From: a virus
Length of the DNA stretch: 21,683 nucleotides
Strand: one strand, 5' to 3'
IMG/VR virus record: IMGVR_UViG_3300046375_000032
Location: 1-21,683 of that record
The notes beneath the pieces are model-generated. The model was given only the letters and a program-made list of their open reading frames with translations, did no database searches and was not told the origin of the DNA. Shown one piece after another: positions 1 through 7,266 of the stretch. Position 1 is the stretch's first letter. Each line of letters opens with the position of its first letter. A program made the translations under genes and the position numbers.

Positions 1-50
1 TTTGCAGATCGAGAAAAACAAATAACACAAAGAAAGAGAGAGAAAAGAAA

Positions 51-458
51 ATGTCTACCGTGGGTGGTCTCGTACGAGATCCTGCTGTGGTATCTTTGCC
101 GACTACGGCCACGATTTTGCGTGGGCAAATGGTCGGTTTCACTCCGGGCGCTGGCTTCGCAGACGGCAACGCGATCGTGCCAGCTGCTGCCGGTAGCGGC
201 AAGGTGTATGGAGTTGCTTTAAGCGATTCCGATCCAACCAACCTGAAAAATGTTCCGGTCGGCGTTAAGGGCGGCTACACGATGGCGATGAGCCCGATTG
301 CCGGTCAAACATTCAGCCAAGGAGGAATCGTTTATCAAGACTCGACGGATTTCAGTCGGGTGACGGCGGTGGTCGGCACCAACGCGATAGTTGGCTGGGC
401 GGTCAGCGGCAGACCGGATGCGAACGGCAACATCGAAGTGGCCTTCTTTTTGTTCTAA
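51..458 (+). CDS. capsid decoration protein (DUF2190-like)
   Basis: A 135-aa, Gly/Ala/Val-rich protein without Cys or a signal peptide, lying directly upstream of the major capsid gene. The pattern of short beta-prone stretches (VVSLPTTATILRGQMVGF near the start, KVYGVALSDSD in the middle, a hydrophobic C-terminus ending FFLF) is like the small head-stabilising proteins of the DUF2190/decoration group, which bind the outer capsid surface. A purine-rich leader (about 31-50, AAAGAAAGAGAGAG) acts as the ribosome binding site. The family call rests on position and fold-type pattern, not on a recognised motif; it could also be a capsid fibre or small head protein. Confidence 0.6.
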   Translation: MSTVGGLVRDPAVVSLPTTATILRGQMVGFTPGAGFADGNAIVPAAAGSGKVYGVALSDSDPTNLKNVPVGVKGGYTMAMSPIAGQTFSQGGIVYQDSTDFSRVTAVVGTNAIVGWAVSGRPDANGNIEVAFFLF

Positions 459-491
459 AAGGTTAGCACTAAGTAATAAGGAAAAATTGTT

Positions 492-1397
492 ATGTATACA
501 GATCATGTCCAGTTACTAACCTTTTCTCAAGGTGTGGTGGCCGATTGGGAGAAAAAGAATCAGATCGCGTCATTTATTGCGCCCGAAGTGGTTGTTGGGG
601 GCGGGATTTATTTCTATAAAGATTACGGCCTGGGGAACGCCTTTACCCGGATCGATATGCGCCGGGCACTTGGCGGTGCCACGAAGATGCTGCACTTAAG
701 CGTCAACGATTTGAGCGACATTAACGATGAACTTGGGCTGGCGACCTTCATTGATGACAAGGAACGGGAACAGAATCCATCCAGTATTGCGATGTTGGAA
801 CAACGCAAGATCACCGATCTGGTGAATACTTGCATGAACAATAATTTGTATCTGGTGTTGGATGGGGCGCGGACGATTGCTAATCATGGGAGCGGCGGTG
901 ATGGCGCGATTACCGGGGTCACCGGAATATGGCAGGCTGTGAGTACAAATGATCCGGTTAACGAGATCAATCTTGTCTGCAAATACATTGCCGATAATTA
1001 CGGCATCCTGCCGAATCGGATCTATTTCGATTCCGGTGCCTGGGTCAAGTATCAGAACAATCCGCAGGTGCGTGGCCGGTTCCAAGGAGTTCAGGTGCAG
1101 GCTGTCACACCTGAAAACACGGTGCAGCTGTGGAACGTGCCGTTGCAACCCAAAATTAATCAGGGGGCGCTGTACGAAGGCGGGGTGTTCAGTGATGTGA
1201 TCATCTTTTTTGGCCAGGACAGCCCAAGCCAGTTTGACCCGACGTTCATGAAAACATTTGTCAATGTGGCGGGCCGGTTCACCCGGATCAGGTCGTGGAG
1301 AGATGAGGATACGAGCTCGGACAAATACAAGGCGCAGTTCTGGCAGAAAATTAAGCTTACCGGGCAAGCGACGGCGGTGCGGCTCACCATAACGTAA
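492..1397 (+). CDS. major capsid protein (HK97-fold type)
   Basis: This 301-aa protein forms the icosahedral shell. The N-terminal third carries a capsid-like pattern: IASFIAPEVVVGGG, then FYKDYGLGNAFTRIDMRRALGG, which resembles the 'apparatus for residues before RRA-GG' arrangement of a family of short HK97-like capsid proteins. The centre has DPVNEINLVCKYIADNYGI followed by LPNRIYFDSGAWVKYQNNPQV, matching the 'P-N-x-hydrophobic ... W ... L-x-x-P-x-V' block of the same family. No N-terminal scaffold or protease domain is visible, so scaffolding must come from elsewhere. AAGGA at about 479-483 precedes the ATG. It follows the decoration gene by 33 nt, as is usual. Confidence 0.82.
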   Translation: MYTDHVQLLTFSQGVVADWEKKNQIASFIAPEVVVGGGIYFYKDYGLGNAFTRIDMRRALGGATKMLHLSVNDLSDINDELGLATFIDDKEREQNPSSIAMLEQRKITDLVNTCMNNNLYLVLDGARTIANHGSGGDGAITGVTGIWQAVSTNDPVNEINLVCKYIADNYGILPNRIYFDSGAWVKYQNNPQVRGRFQGVQVQAVTPENTVQLWNVPLQPKINQGALYEGGVFSDVIIFFGQDSPSQFDPTFMKTFVNVAGRFTRIRSWRDEDTSSDKYKAQFWQKIKLTGQATAVRLTIT

Positions 1398-1408
1398 GGA
1401 GGACTCCA

Positions 1409-1570
1409 ATGGCAGAGCAAGTTGAGCCCTTGGCTCCGGTGACATTGACGCGGAGGGAGGTTATCTGCTGGCCGCGTCACGATTGTCGAACCAAGGGCAG
1501 TGGCGCAATTCCAGATTGGATACTACAGACGTGGCCGTTGCACGACATCATCAGGGTATACGGATTGTGA
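1409..1570 (+). CDS. small protein of unknown function
   Basis: A 53-aa protein (MAEQVEPLAPVTLTRREVIC...IIRVYGL). It has a very strong ribosome binding site, AAGGAGGA at 1396-1403, 5 nt before the ATG, and starts 11 nt after the capsid stop, so I take it as real despite its size. Two Cys and two Trp residues (ICWPRHDC, PDWILQTW) are the only striking features. I recognise no family. The setting between the capsid and connector genes suggests a small head or neck accessory protein. Confidence 0.6.
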   Translation: MAEQVEPLAPVTLTRREVICWPRHDCRTKGSGAIPDWILQTWPLHDIIRVYGL

Positions 1571-1579
1571 GGAGGTCAC

Positions 1580-1726
1580 ATGCCGCTTAAGGAAGGCAAA
1601 AGTCAGAAAACGATTGGCGAAAACGTTAAACGCGAGATGGCAGCTGGAAAGGGTCAAAAGCAAGCGGTTGCCATCGCGCTGTCCAAGGCGCGGGAGAGTG
1701 GTGCTAGGATCCCGAAAAAGAAGTGA
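1580..1726 (+). CDS. small basic protein, DUF6496-like
   Basis: A 48-aa strongly basic protein beginning MPLKEGKSQKTIGENVKREM and continuing with AAGKGQKQAVAIALSKARES before a KKK end. The pattern P-L-x-x-G-K-S-x-K-x-x-x-x-N-V-x-x-E-M-x-x-G-K-x-x-K-Q-A-x-A-I-A is one I know from small phage proteins placed near capsid and connector genes (DUF6496-like); their role is not established. GGAGG at 1571-1575 gives a clear start. It lies 9 nt after the previous gene. A nucleic-acid contact is plausible from the charge but is inference. Confidence 0.7.
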   Translation: MPLKEGKSQKTIGENVKREMAAGKGQKQAVAIALSKARESGARIPKKK

Positions 1727-1926
1727 AACGCAAGAAGCAAGAAGAATATCAGTTCCCGGCGCATACACACGCCGAGCAACCTGAGTTTCGATGTTACGCT
1801 TGTGAATTGGCGGTGTGTCTGGCGGACATGGAACGTCTTCTTGGGTTGCCGGTGACGATGCTGCAGGAAGTTAATATTCCCCACGTACGGAGGACTAATG
1901 GCCTGGCTCCAATTACAGACATCTGA
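1723..1926 (+). CDS. small Cys-containing protein, unknown
   Basis: A 67-aa protein that starts at GTG (1723) and overlaps the preceding stop by 4 nt in a GTGA arrangement, which suggests translational coupling. Its end overlaps the next gene by 29 nt. It has a basic N-terminus (KRKKQEE), a His pair (AHTHAEQ) and a single CYAC motif, which could be half of a metal site; with only three Cys and nearby His, zinc binding is possible but unproven. No family recognised. Confidence is limited because the start codon is weak and the downstream overlap is long. Confidence 0.5.
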   Translation: MKRKKQEEYQFPAHTHAEQPEFRCYACELAVCLADMERLLGLPVTMLQEVNIPHVRRTNGLAPITDI

Positions 1927-2374
1927 CGTGCTCAATAGTTTAAGTAGTCAGGAGCAGAACCAGATGACGGACGCATCCTCGACCGCTAACCTGGCGCAGA
2001 TTATCTCGAGCGTCACCAGCTTTGTCCGGGGCAAGGTCAATTCCTATCAGCCGAACCAGGTGTTCATCCCGTATCCGGCAGGGATGATTCCGGAAGAGAC
2101 TTATGGGGCTGCGGTGGCGATCGCGCGGTACAAGTTCCTGACGCATCTGCCTGGGACCCAGCTAATCACCAAGTGGCGCGAGGCTGAGAACACCGAGGCC
2201 TACGCGCTCTTGGACGACGTGGCCAGCGGCAAGTTGATTATTTTAAGTCCGGCAACACCGCAGGCTCCCGGCGGGACGATACCGCAAAAGAAAGCTGATA
2301 CGGATGGCGGGGAGGATTACGGCGGGACTTACCCCTTCTGGCAACCGCAGACACCGGCCTGGCCTTATTGGTGA
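1898..2374 (+). CDS. head-tail connector, gp36/DUF1320-like
   Basis: 158 aa. The arrangement of an N-terminal helix-rich region (LNSLSSQEQNQMT, then STANLAQIISSVTSFVRGKVNSY) followed by a Pro-Glu turn and AAVAIARYKFLTHLP is typical of the small helical adaptor proteins (gp36/DUF1320, HK97 gp6-type) that form a ring below the portal and join head to tail. The C-terminal 35 residues are Pro/Gly-rich and probably flexible. GGAGG at 1888-1892 sets the ATG at 1898. Its place, directly before the neck and tail-terminator genes, fits the standard order. Confidence 0.65.
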   Translation: MAWLQLQTSDVLNSLSSQEQNQMTDASSTANLAQIISSVTSFVRGKVNSYQPNQVFIPYPAGMIPEETYGAAVAIARYKFLTHLPGTQLITKWREAENTEAYALLDDVASGKLIILSPATPQAPGGTIPQKKADTDGGEDYGGTYPFWQPQTPAWPYW

Positions 2375-2377
2375 GAT

Positions 2378-2953
2378 ATGAACATCAAGGTTGAAGTTCA
2401 GCAGAGCGTGGCGTTCAAACGCAAGTTGCATGAGATCGCGGCGTTATCCAGCATTGTGCTCAACCAAGCTGGCCGGGATACAGCTGATTATCTGCGCAAG
2501 TACCATACGCGGTTCCGGCAGAAGTGGCAGGGGGAGCGGTATATGGCGGGGCCGCGGAGCAACCTATTCTGGCAACAGGTCGTGGCCGGATGGCAGGACC
2601 CGGTCGTGAGCGGTAAACGGGTGACGATCACCAACACGTTTGGACTGCTAAAATGGAAAACGACCGGGGGCACCATCACGCCCAAGAGGGCGAAGATGCT
2701 GACGATCCCGTTGGTGCCCGATGCCAAGGGACTCTCCGCGGCGGAGTTTGCGGCCGAGGAAGGCACGCCGCTGTTTCGGGTGGGCAACGCCTTAATGCGC
2801 CGGATCGGTAAAAAGCTTGAGGGCATTTATGCGCTTAAGGATTCGGTTACCCAGCAACCTTGGCCGGGTGCGATGCCGGAGCAGGCCGAAATCAAAGAGG
2901 TGTTTACTGAGAGCGTGCGCAGACAGGTGCGCGCTATCGCCAAGCAAACATGA
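2378..2953 (+). CDS. neck / tail-completion protein, virion morphogenesis (gpG/HK97 gp10-like)
   Basis: 191 aa, basic. The N-terminal half has an amphipathic helix (QQSVAFKRKLHEIAALSSIVLNQ region) and the block RFRQKWQGERYMAGP..NLFWQQVVAGW, then a beta-rich middle (VTITNTFGLLKWKTTGG) and the KMLTIPLVPDA stretch. This helix-then-beta arrangement with 'H-x-x-G-T/W-K-T-T-G-G ... L-x-I-P' is that of the Mu gpG/HK97 gp10-like morphogenesis proteins, which join or complete head and tail. The ribosome binding site GGTGAG lies inside the end of the upstream gene. The stop overlaps the next start in ATGA. Confidence 0.62.
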   Translation: MNIKVEVQQSVAFKRKLHEIAALSSIVLNQAGRDTADYLRKYHTRFRQKWQGERYMAGPRSNLFWQQVVAGWQDPVVSGKRVTITNTFGLLKWKTTGGTITPKRAKMLTIPLVPDAKGLSAAEFAAEEGTPLFRVGNALMRRIGKKLEGIYALKDSVTQQPWPGAMPEQAEIKEVFTESVRRQVRAIAKQT

Positions 2954-3444
2954 GCTCTGTTTCCATGCTCGAGCAGTTGCAGAGTGTTGCGGTCAATGCG
3001 CTTGCGGCTGATTTGATGTTTAACGGCGGCATGTCGGCTAACGGCGCTGCGGTGCCGATCGTGCTCGAGCACAAAGGCGACATTGTTACCCAGATCGAGA
3101 CGGCGCTGGGCCAAGTCGGGATCTGTGCGCTGGTAATGACGCCGACGTTAGAGTTCTTTAATGAGCTCCTTCCGAACCTGAGCGGCTGGGCGTTGATGAC
3201 GGTAACGGTCTTTGAGAACGTTGCGCTTAACCAAGGCAACGGCGGAACGCTCATTCGAGCGATCGCGATGGCGCAGCATGTCTTGTTAATCCTGCATCAT
3301 TTGCCGACCGGGTTGCCGACTGATCCGGATGACGAGGATTCTCCAAGTTTTATAGGCGTGAAGCGGCCATTCGAGCTAACCAACGAAGGGCCGCCATTGG
3401 CTTACACGGTTTCCTTCCAAGCGCATGTGCGCCTGACAGGATAA
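2950..3444 (+). CDS. tail-terminator-like protein
   Basis: 164 aa, coupled to the gene before through an ATGA overlap. Alternating hydrophobic stretches (GICALVMTPTLEFFNEL, GWALMTVTVFENVALN) followed by a helix ending AMAQHVLLILHHLP and a beta C-terminus (PPLAYTVSFQAHVRL) resemble the tail-terminator fold (lambda gpU, gp37-like), where a central helix packs on a beta sheet and the protein caps the growing tail tube. Position directly after the gpG-like gene supports that. No decisive motif is present, so this remains a position-and-pattern call. Confidence 0.5.
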   Translation: MSSVSMLEQLQSVAVNALAADLMFNGGMSANGAAVPIVLEHKGDIVTQIETALGQVGICALVMTPTLEFFNELLPNLSGWALMTVTVFENVALNQGNGGTLIRAIAMAQHVLLILHHLPTGLPTDPDDEDSPSFIGVKRPFELTNEGPPLAYTVSFQAHVRLTG

Positions 3445-3459
3445 AGAAAGGCTCTGAAT

Positions 3460-3852
3460 TTGTCCATTATGTATACACATAAAATCACTGATACTTACCA
3501 GACTGATGCCGGGGTAATCTCATCGGTTATTTCCACTTATACTGGTGATACCGAGGTTGGATTCGACGGTGTAATTGCGGCTAATACAACCAATCAATCT
3601 ATTGATGTTAATGCTAAAAAGACTCTGATTCAGTCATTGTTGTTAACCTCAAATGTAGCGGTTTCAATTTTAACTAATTCCAGTTCATCACCAACTCAGA
3701 CTATCACTCTGGCTGCCGGGCAGCAGATTAATTGGGGTACTGATCATACGGAAGCCAATCCGATCACCGCTGACATCGTTACCGGAATGTTTATCACTAA
3801 TGCGACTACGGGTCCGGCAACCGTAAAAATCCGTTTTCTAATGAATCCTTGA
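3460..3852 (+). CDS. small beta-rich structural-like protein, unknown
   Basis: 130 aa from a TTG start at 3460; an ATG three codons in (3469) is the alternative. AAAGAAAGG at 3443-3451 sits 8 nt before the TTG but 17 nt before the ATG, favouring TTG. The protein is Thr/Ser/Asn-rich with beta-prone strands and few charged residues, ending IRFLMNP, like a small surface or decoration beta-sandwich. The gene is visibly more A/T-rich than its neighbours on both sides and uses T/A third positions freely, suggesting recent acquisition. A moron-like or virion decoration gene are both possible. Confidence 0.55.
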   Translation: MSIMYTHKITDTYQTDAGVISSVISTYTGDTEVGFDGVIAANTTNQSIDVNAKKTLIQSLLLTSNVAVSILTNSSSSPTQTITLAAGQQINWGTDHTEANPITADIVTGMFITNATTGPATVKIRFLMNP

Positions 3853-3874
3853 GCTTAAGAAAGGCGCGAAAAAT

Positions 3875-4246
3875 ATGGCAGTAACAAAGTATCCGGCAAG
3901 TACCTTGTTTGTGTTCGGTTCGACCAATGAAACGGGCATGGCGGTTGAGACTTACGAGCAGAACGACCAGGTTGATGAGTTTCAACAGAAAAACGAAGTC
4001 GGCGAAGTAATCGAGATGGTCACTTACAATCCGCGCGGCGAACAGACCGTGAACGGCGAAATAACTTCCGCGGTAGGGCAGATTCTAGGCAAAGTCATCG
4101 TTTTCAACAATTGGATTCCAATCCAGTTTGGTGGCGGGCCAGCTACTGGCATCTCGGTAGTCAGAGGGGTGAATAACAGCAAAGGCCGAGCCAAGAATAT
4201 GAGCGCACGTTTGACCGCTGGCTATTGGCCACTATTGACTACCTAA
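3875..4246 (+). CDS. candidate tail tube protein
   Basis: 123 aa, starting after AAGAAAGG at 3857-3864. The sequence has a GEVIEMVTYNPRGEQTVNGEI block and a C-terminal NMSARLTAGYWPLL ending. These resemble compact tail-tube/tail-sheath-like small proteins in which a central beta sheet hexamerises. It is the only gene before the chaperones and tape measure whose size and position suit a tube protein, but it is short for one (tubes are usually 140-250 aa). It could instead be a minor tail protein. Confidence 0.42.
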   Translation: MAVTKYPASTLFVFGSTNETGMAVETYEQNDQVDEFQQKNEVGEVIEMVTYNPRGEQTVNGEITSAVGQILGKVIVFNNWIPIQFGGGPATGISVVRGVNNSKGRAKNMSARLTAGYWPLLTT

Positions 4247-4261
4247 TTCTCTGAGAAGTGC

Positions 4262-4924
4262 GTGGGCCAATTTGTTTACAATGAGCAGAGTCTTTCGACG
4301 TCCAGTCTGGTGCTGGCCTCGATTTTTCTGCTTTGCGGGGCGAGCCTGAGACGGATCTTGCCGTTAAGTTGGGACGATATCTATTCGAGTTTGGACGCTT
4401 ATCTGGACGGGTCCAAGGCCAGTACAAGGATTACCTTTCATTTCGAAAAAGCCGGGATGCCCGCCGGCAAGATTTATGCGGCTTGTCTGGATAAAGATGC
4501 GGAACTCAAATTTGAACAGGCGCTGGAAAGCGCCGTTGGCCCCGGGGCGATCAGTGAAGCGCATGCCAATGCGGAAGTGCGGTTGAGTTATTCAACTTTG
4601 CTTAAGATCCCTAAGGGCTCGGTTGATTTTGGAGCGCTCAACGGGGCGATTTGCGCTGAGGATTCGGGTGCCGAGGAAAAATTCAGCTTAGCGCTCTCGA
4701 GCCGTGCGCCGAAGATGGTCTTGCTTGCGGCGCACGCGGTCGCGTTGAGTGAGGCTTGTGCGGAAGCGATCCGGGCTCGGGCTTACCTAGTCAACCTGAT
4801 GCGCGCCATGCCGGAATGCTTCAAGTGGGACGTGATTGAGGGGGACGGCGGCGGTCATTTAATGGTGCGGGTGAACAAGGGTGCCGGCAACCTATTGCGG
4901 GAGGAATATTTGAGCAGATTATGA
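4262..4924 (+). CDS. tail-region protein of unknown function
   Basis: 220 aa from a GTG start at 4262, with GAGAAG just upstream. There is a hydrophobic N-terminal stretch at about residues 15-30 (SLVLASIFLLCGASLRR) that might be a membrane or buried helix, then an Ala-rich, mainly helical protein. It overlaps the chaperone gene by 4 nt (ATGA), so it is translated with it. Position between the tube candidate and the chaperone is usual for minor tail proteins, but I recognise no family. Confidence 0.6.
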   Translation: MGQFVYNEQSLSTSSLVLASIFLLCGASLRRILPLSWDDIYSSLDAYLDGSKASTRITFHFEKAGMPAGKIYAACLDKDAELKFEQALESAVGPGAISEAHANAEVRLSYSTLLKIPKGSVDFGALNGAICAEDSGAEEKFSLALSSRAPKMVLLAAHAVALSEACAEAIRARAYLVNLMRAMPECFKWDVIEGDGGGHLMVRVNKGAGNLLREEYLSRL

Positions 4925-5337
4925 AGGACGAAACTGAAGTATTGGATTTGACGACGGACGAGGCGCTAATCTCGGCGTTGACTCCGAAACAGCTTGGCGA
5001 GATTGAGCTGAAACCGTTTTCCTTATTGCGCCAGGCAATTGCCACCGATCTGTGCAGCGGTGGGGGGAGTTCAAATTTTCATAACATCGTGATGACGGTC
5101 TGGATCTGTACCTTGAATCCGAGGGAATGCCTGGAAGCGCGTGACGACGTGATGGCATCTCGGATGCGGGCGTTTGAATGGGCCGAAGCAAGAGGATATT
5201 CGATCATGAATTTTACGCCATTGATCGATGCCTATAAAAAGCTAAACGACGAATTAACCGCCTCGACCAATGTCAGATTAAAGGGTGGCAATGATGGGGA
5301 TGCGCCAAAAAACGATGGCGGGCAGCTAGTCCCTTAG
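4921..5337 (+). CDS. tail assembly chaperone, G-type (zero-frame product)
   Basis: 138 aa. It is acidic and helical (LTTDEALISALTPKQLGEIEL, then a middle EWAEARGYSIMNF) and ends in a charged, Gly/Asp-rich tail just before the stop. Chaperones of this position bind the tape measure during tail assembly. The decisive evidence is the slippery heptamer near its end that leads into a longer product (separate entry). It is coupled to the 220-aa gene upstream by ATGA and precedes the tape measure, which is the universal order G, GT, tape measure in siphoviruses. Confidence 0.75.
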   Translation: MKDETEVLDLTTDEALISALTPKQLGEIELKPFSLLRQAIATDLCSGGGSSNFHNIVMTVWICTLNPRECLEARDDVMASRMRAFEWAEARGYSIMNFTPLIDAYKKLNDELTASTNVRLKGGNDGDAPKNDGGQLVP

Positions 5338-5522
5338 AGGTCACAGCGTGCATTGCTCCGCTGTGCGGGCTCTCGATGCACGAGATCTTGTGGGAACTAC
5401 CTGCCGCGATTGCTTATCAACTGCAGATTATTCATCACCAGATGCAGGGAAACGATTTTACGAAAGATAATCGACTCCGAATTAAGATTAAACTCGCGAA
5501 AGCTAAATTAAGCCGTGGCTGA
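4921..5522 (+). CDS. tail assembly chaperone GT, -1 frameshift product
   Basis: A slip of one base backwards at the A AAA AAC heptamer takes ribosomes from codon 131 of the G gene into the -1 frame, open from there to a TGA at 5520-5522. The fusion would be about 200 aa: 131 from G plus 69 new residues. The extension contains IAPLCGLSMHEILWELPAAI and AYQLQIIHHQMQGN, then a basic end (RLRIKIKLAKAKLSRG). A short Leu/Trp/Pro-rich helix followed by an AYQ-x-x-I helix is typical of the T domain in chaperones, which recruits tail-tube protein. The tape measure start lies inside its last codons. Frameshift efficiency cannot be judged from sequence. Confidence 0.78.
5307..5313 (+). promoter_or_regulatory. 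programmed -1 frameshift slippery site A AAA AAC
   Basis: The heptamer AAAAAAC is in the correct phase (zero-frame codons CCA AAA AAC) for simultaneous slippage of P- and A-site tRNAs, the XXXYYYZ rule. An SD-like TGGGGA lies a few bases upstream (about 5295-5300), which could stimulate slippage in bacteria. Downstream, a 7-bp hairpin CACAGCG/CGCTGTG (5342-5348 with 5359-5365) is predictable but sits rather far, about 28 nt from the heptamer; a weaker GGG/CCC pairing is nearer (5320-5322 with 5331-5333). Confidence 0.75.
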
Positions 5523-7242
5523 GGACGATGTAACCGTAAAGATTGGTGCCGATACATCTGATTTGGACGCCAAGATGGCGCGGGCCCAACAGATGATGCA
5601 GCAAGGGTTTACTCCGTTGCCCGTCGGCTTGGGCGGCCCACCGCAATCGTTGCTGGAACGGGCGACGGAAAAAGCTAAAACGCAAACTCCTGAAGAACGT
5701 GACGCTGCGGTTAGAAAGTATGCCCAGGCTGCCAAGGAAGCCACGGGCGCTACCAACCAACTTTCAGAGGCGCAAGAGGGATTAGCGCAAGCGACTGATC
5801 GAACGGCATCGGCTTTCGAGGCGATGGTGACCAGGATGATGATGAGGATGGTGGTCCTCTATATCATCCATGAAATCATTAAAGCGATTATCGCAGTCTT
5901 GCGTGAAACTTCAGCCTATGAAGAGGCGAGGGTTCGTTTTGAGAATTTAAGCACGGCGGTCGAAGGAGGTGCGAAAGCCTGGGAACATTTACGCCAGGTT
6001 GCGCATGAGACCGGGATTTCGCAAGAGGACTTAGGCCAGGCTCAGATGAGTTTGGAAAAGATGGGGGTCAGCGGTGCCGAGGTCGGCGGGGTGATGGAGA
6101 ACCTGGCAAAGTATGCCAAGATTTTAGGTGTCGATATTGGAACAGTTGCTCAGGAGTGGGGCCGGTTAGAACGCAAAGAGGGCAGCGTTAAGGACATGCA
6201 GGATCTGGCTTATGCCACCCACGACATCAATCTTCAGCGATTGGTAAACGATCTGGCTGAAGCGCAACGGATGGCGCCGATCCTGGCGCAAGAAATGGCG
6301 GAGATAGATCGGCAGGCTAACCGAGAGGCTGAAGACCGGGACCGGGCACTAAATCGGGCCATGGAAGACACGGAGCGCTTGCGCAATGCGCAACTCGGGG
6401 TGGCGCAAGCGATGCATTTAGCGGGGCGGGCGTTTCAGGAATTTATGGGCGGCGGTCGCACGGGAGGACCGGCCGGACAAATGACGGAGCGTTTAAAATC
6501 GGAGATGGCGCTGGGTGAAGCACAGCTTGCCCGGGAAGGTGAACCGAGTGCTAGGCAGATGCGCCAGATGGGAATGAGCGGGAAAGAAGTCTATCAGGTA
6601 TTGATGGAGGCCGCCAAACGCTACCATGAACAGGAACGGATCAATCTGCAACGGTGGGAAGAAGACGATAACAGGAAGAGGCAACGGGCACAGGAAGACG
6701 CTCGGAAAAATGTGCAGCTCGAAGCGGCGCAGAATCTTTTGAAGGCTGAAGATAAAGTTACTCAAGCCATCGAGAAAGGTATTGGAGCCAACACGGCTTT
6801 CGGCAAGGCCATGGAGACGGCCGCAGGATTATCAGACCTGATCAAAGAGCATATGAAGGAAATAGTCGATGATGCGACAATCATTAATGATGCGATAAAG
6901 GGATGGAATAGCTTTGTCCTCACCTTTGTCGACACTCTCAAGCAGGTAGAAGATATAATAATAAGAATTGCGAAGGAATTACAGAACCTTTTTCCCTGGA
7001 AACCTAATGTTCCCGAATACGGGACAGACCCATCTAGAACAGAAGCTGGTAGAAAGGCAGCCGGGTTACCTGAACCGGTCTACCATCATGTTCCCGGTTA
7101 TTTGGGACGGACCGAACCGACAGCGGGAGATAAATTTAATGAGATGGTAAGAAATCAAGGTGAGCAGAAGAAAGAACAACAAGATGCCAATAGAAAATTA
7201 GATCAGATTCACGGTGTACTGCAACAGGCTTTTGGGACCTAA
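5515..7242 (+). CDS. tail tape measure protein
   Basis: 575 aa from a GTG at 5515, overlapping the end of the chaperone extension by 8 nt. An N-terminal DVTVKIGADTSDLDAKMARA is typical of tape measures. A hydrophobic segment lies at residues 107-129 (RMVVLYIIHEIIKAIIAVLR), followed by a region with GISQEDLGQAQMSLEKMGVS and long charged coiled coils (about 240-430) rich in Glu, Arg and Gln. The length is short: at the usual ~0.15 nm per residue the tail would be near 85 nm. The protein sets tail length and is probably delivered into the host envelope on infection. No lysozyme or peptidase motif is visible in it. Confidence 0.88.
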   Translation: MAEDDVTVKIGADTSDLDAKMARAQQMMQQGFTPLPVGLGGPPQSLLERATEKAKTQTPEERDAAVRKYAQAAKEATGATNQLSEAQEGLAQATDRTASAFEAMVTRMMMRMVVLYIIHEIIKAIIAVLRETSAYEEARVRFENLSTAVEGGAKAWEHLRQVAHETGISQEDLGQAQMSLEKMGVSGAEVGGVMENLAKYAKILGVDIGTVAQEWGRLERKEGSVKDMQDLAYATHDINLQRLVNDLAEAQRMAPILAQEMAEIDRQANREAEDRDRALNRAMEDTERLRNAQLGVAQAMHLAGRAFQEFMGGGRTGGPAGQMTERLKSEMALGEAQLAREGEPSARQMRQMGMSGKEVYQVLMEAAKRYHEQERINLQRWEEDDNRKRQRAQEDARKNVQLEAAQNLLKAEDKVTQAIEKGIGANTAFGKAMETAAGLSDLIKEHMKEIVDDATIINDAIKGWNSFVLTFVDTLKQVEDIIIRIAKELQNLFPWKPNVPEYGTDPSRTEAGRKAAGLPEPVYHHVPGYLGRTEPTAGDKFNEMVRNQGEQKKEQQDANRKLDQIHGVLQQAFGT

Positions 7243-7266
7243 CTCTTTAGCGGTTAGAGCTGTCAA

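Noticed and set aside
696-1445. Leftward 249-codon open frame inside the capsid gene
   Set aside because: It is the complement of a well-supported major capsid gene and its protein shows Arg/Pro/His-rich shadow composition.
5349-5519. Independent small gene in the chaperone extension
   Set aside because: An ATG at 5376 exists, but it lacks a clear ribosome binding site and the A AAA AAC phase explains the open frame better.
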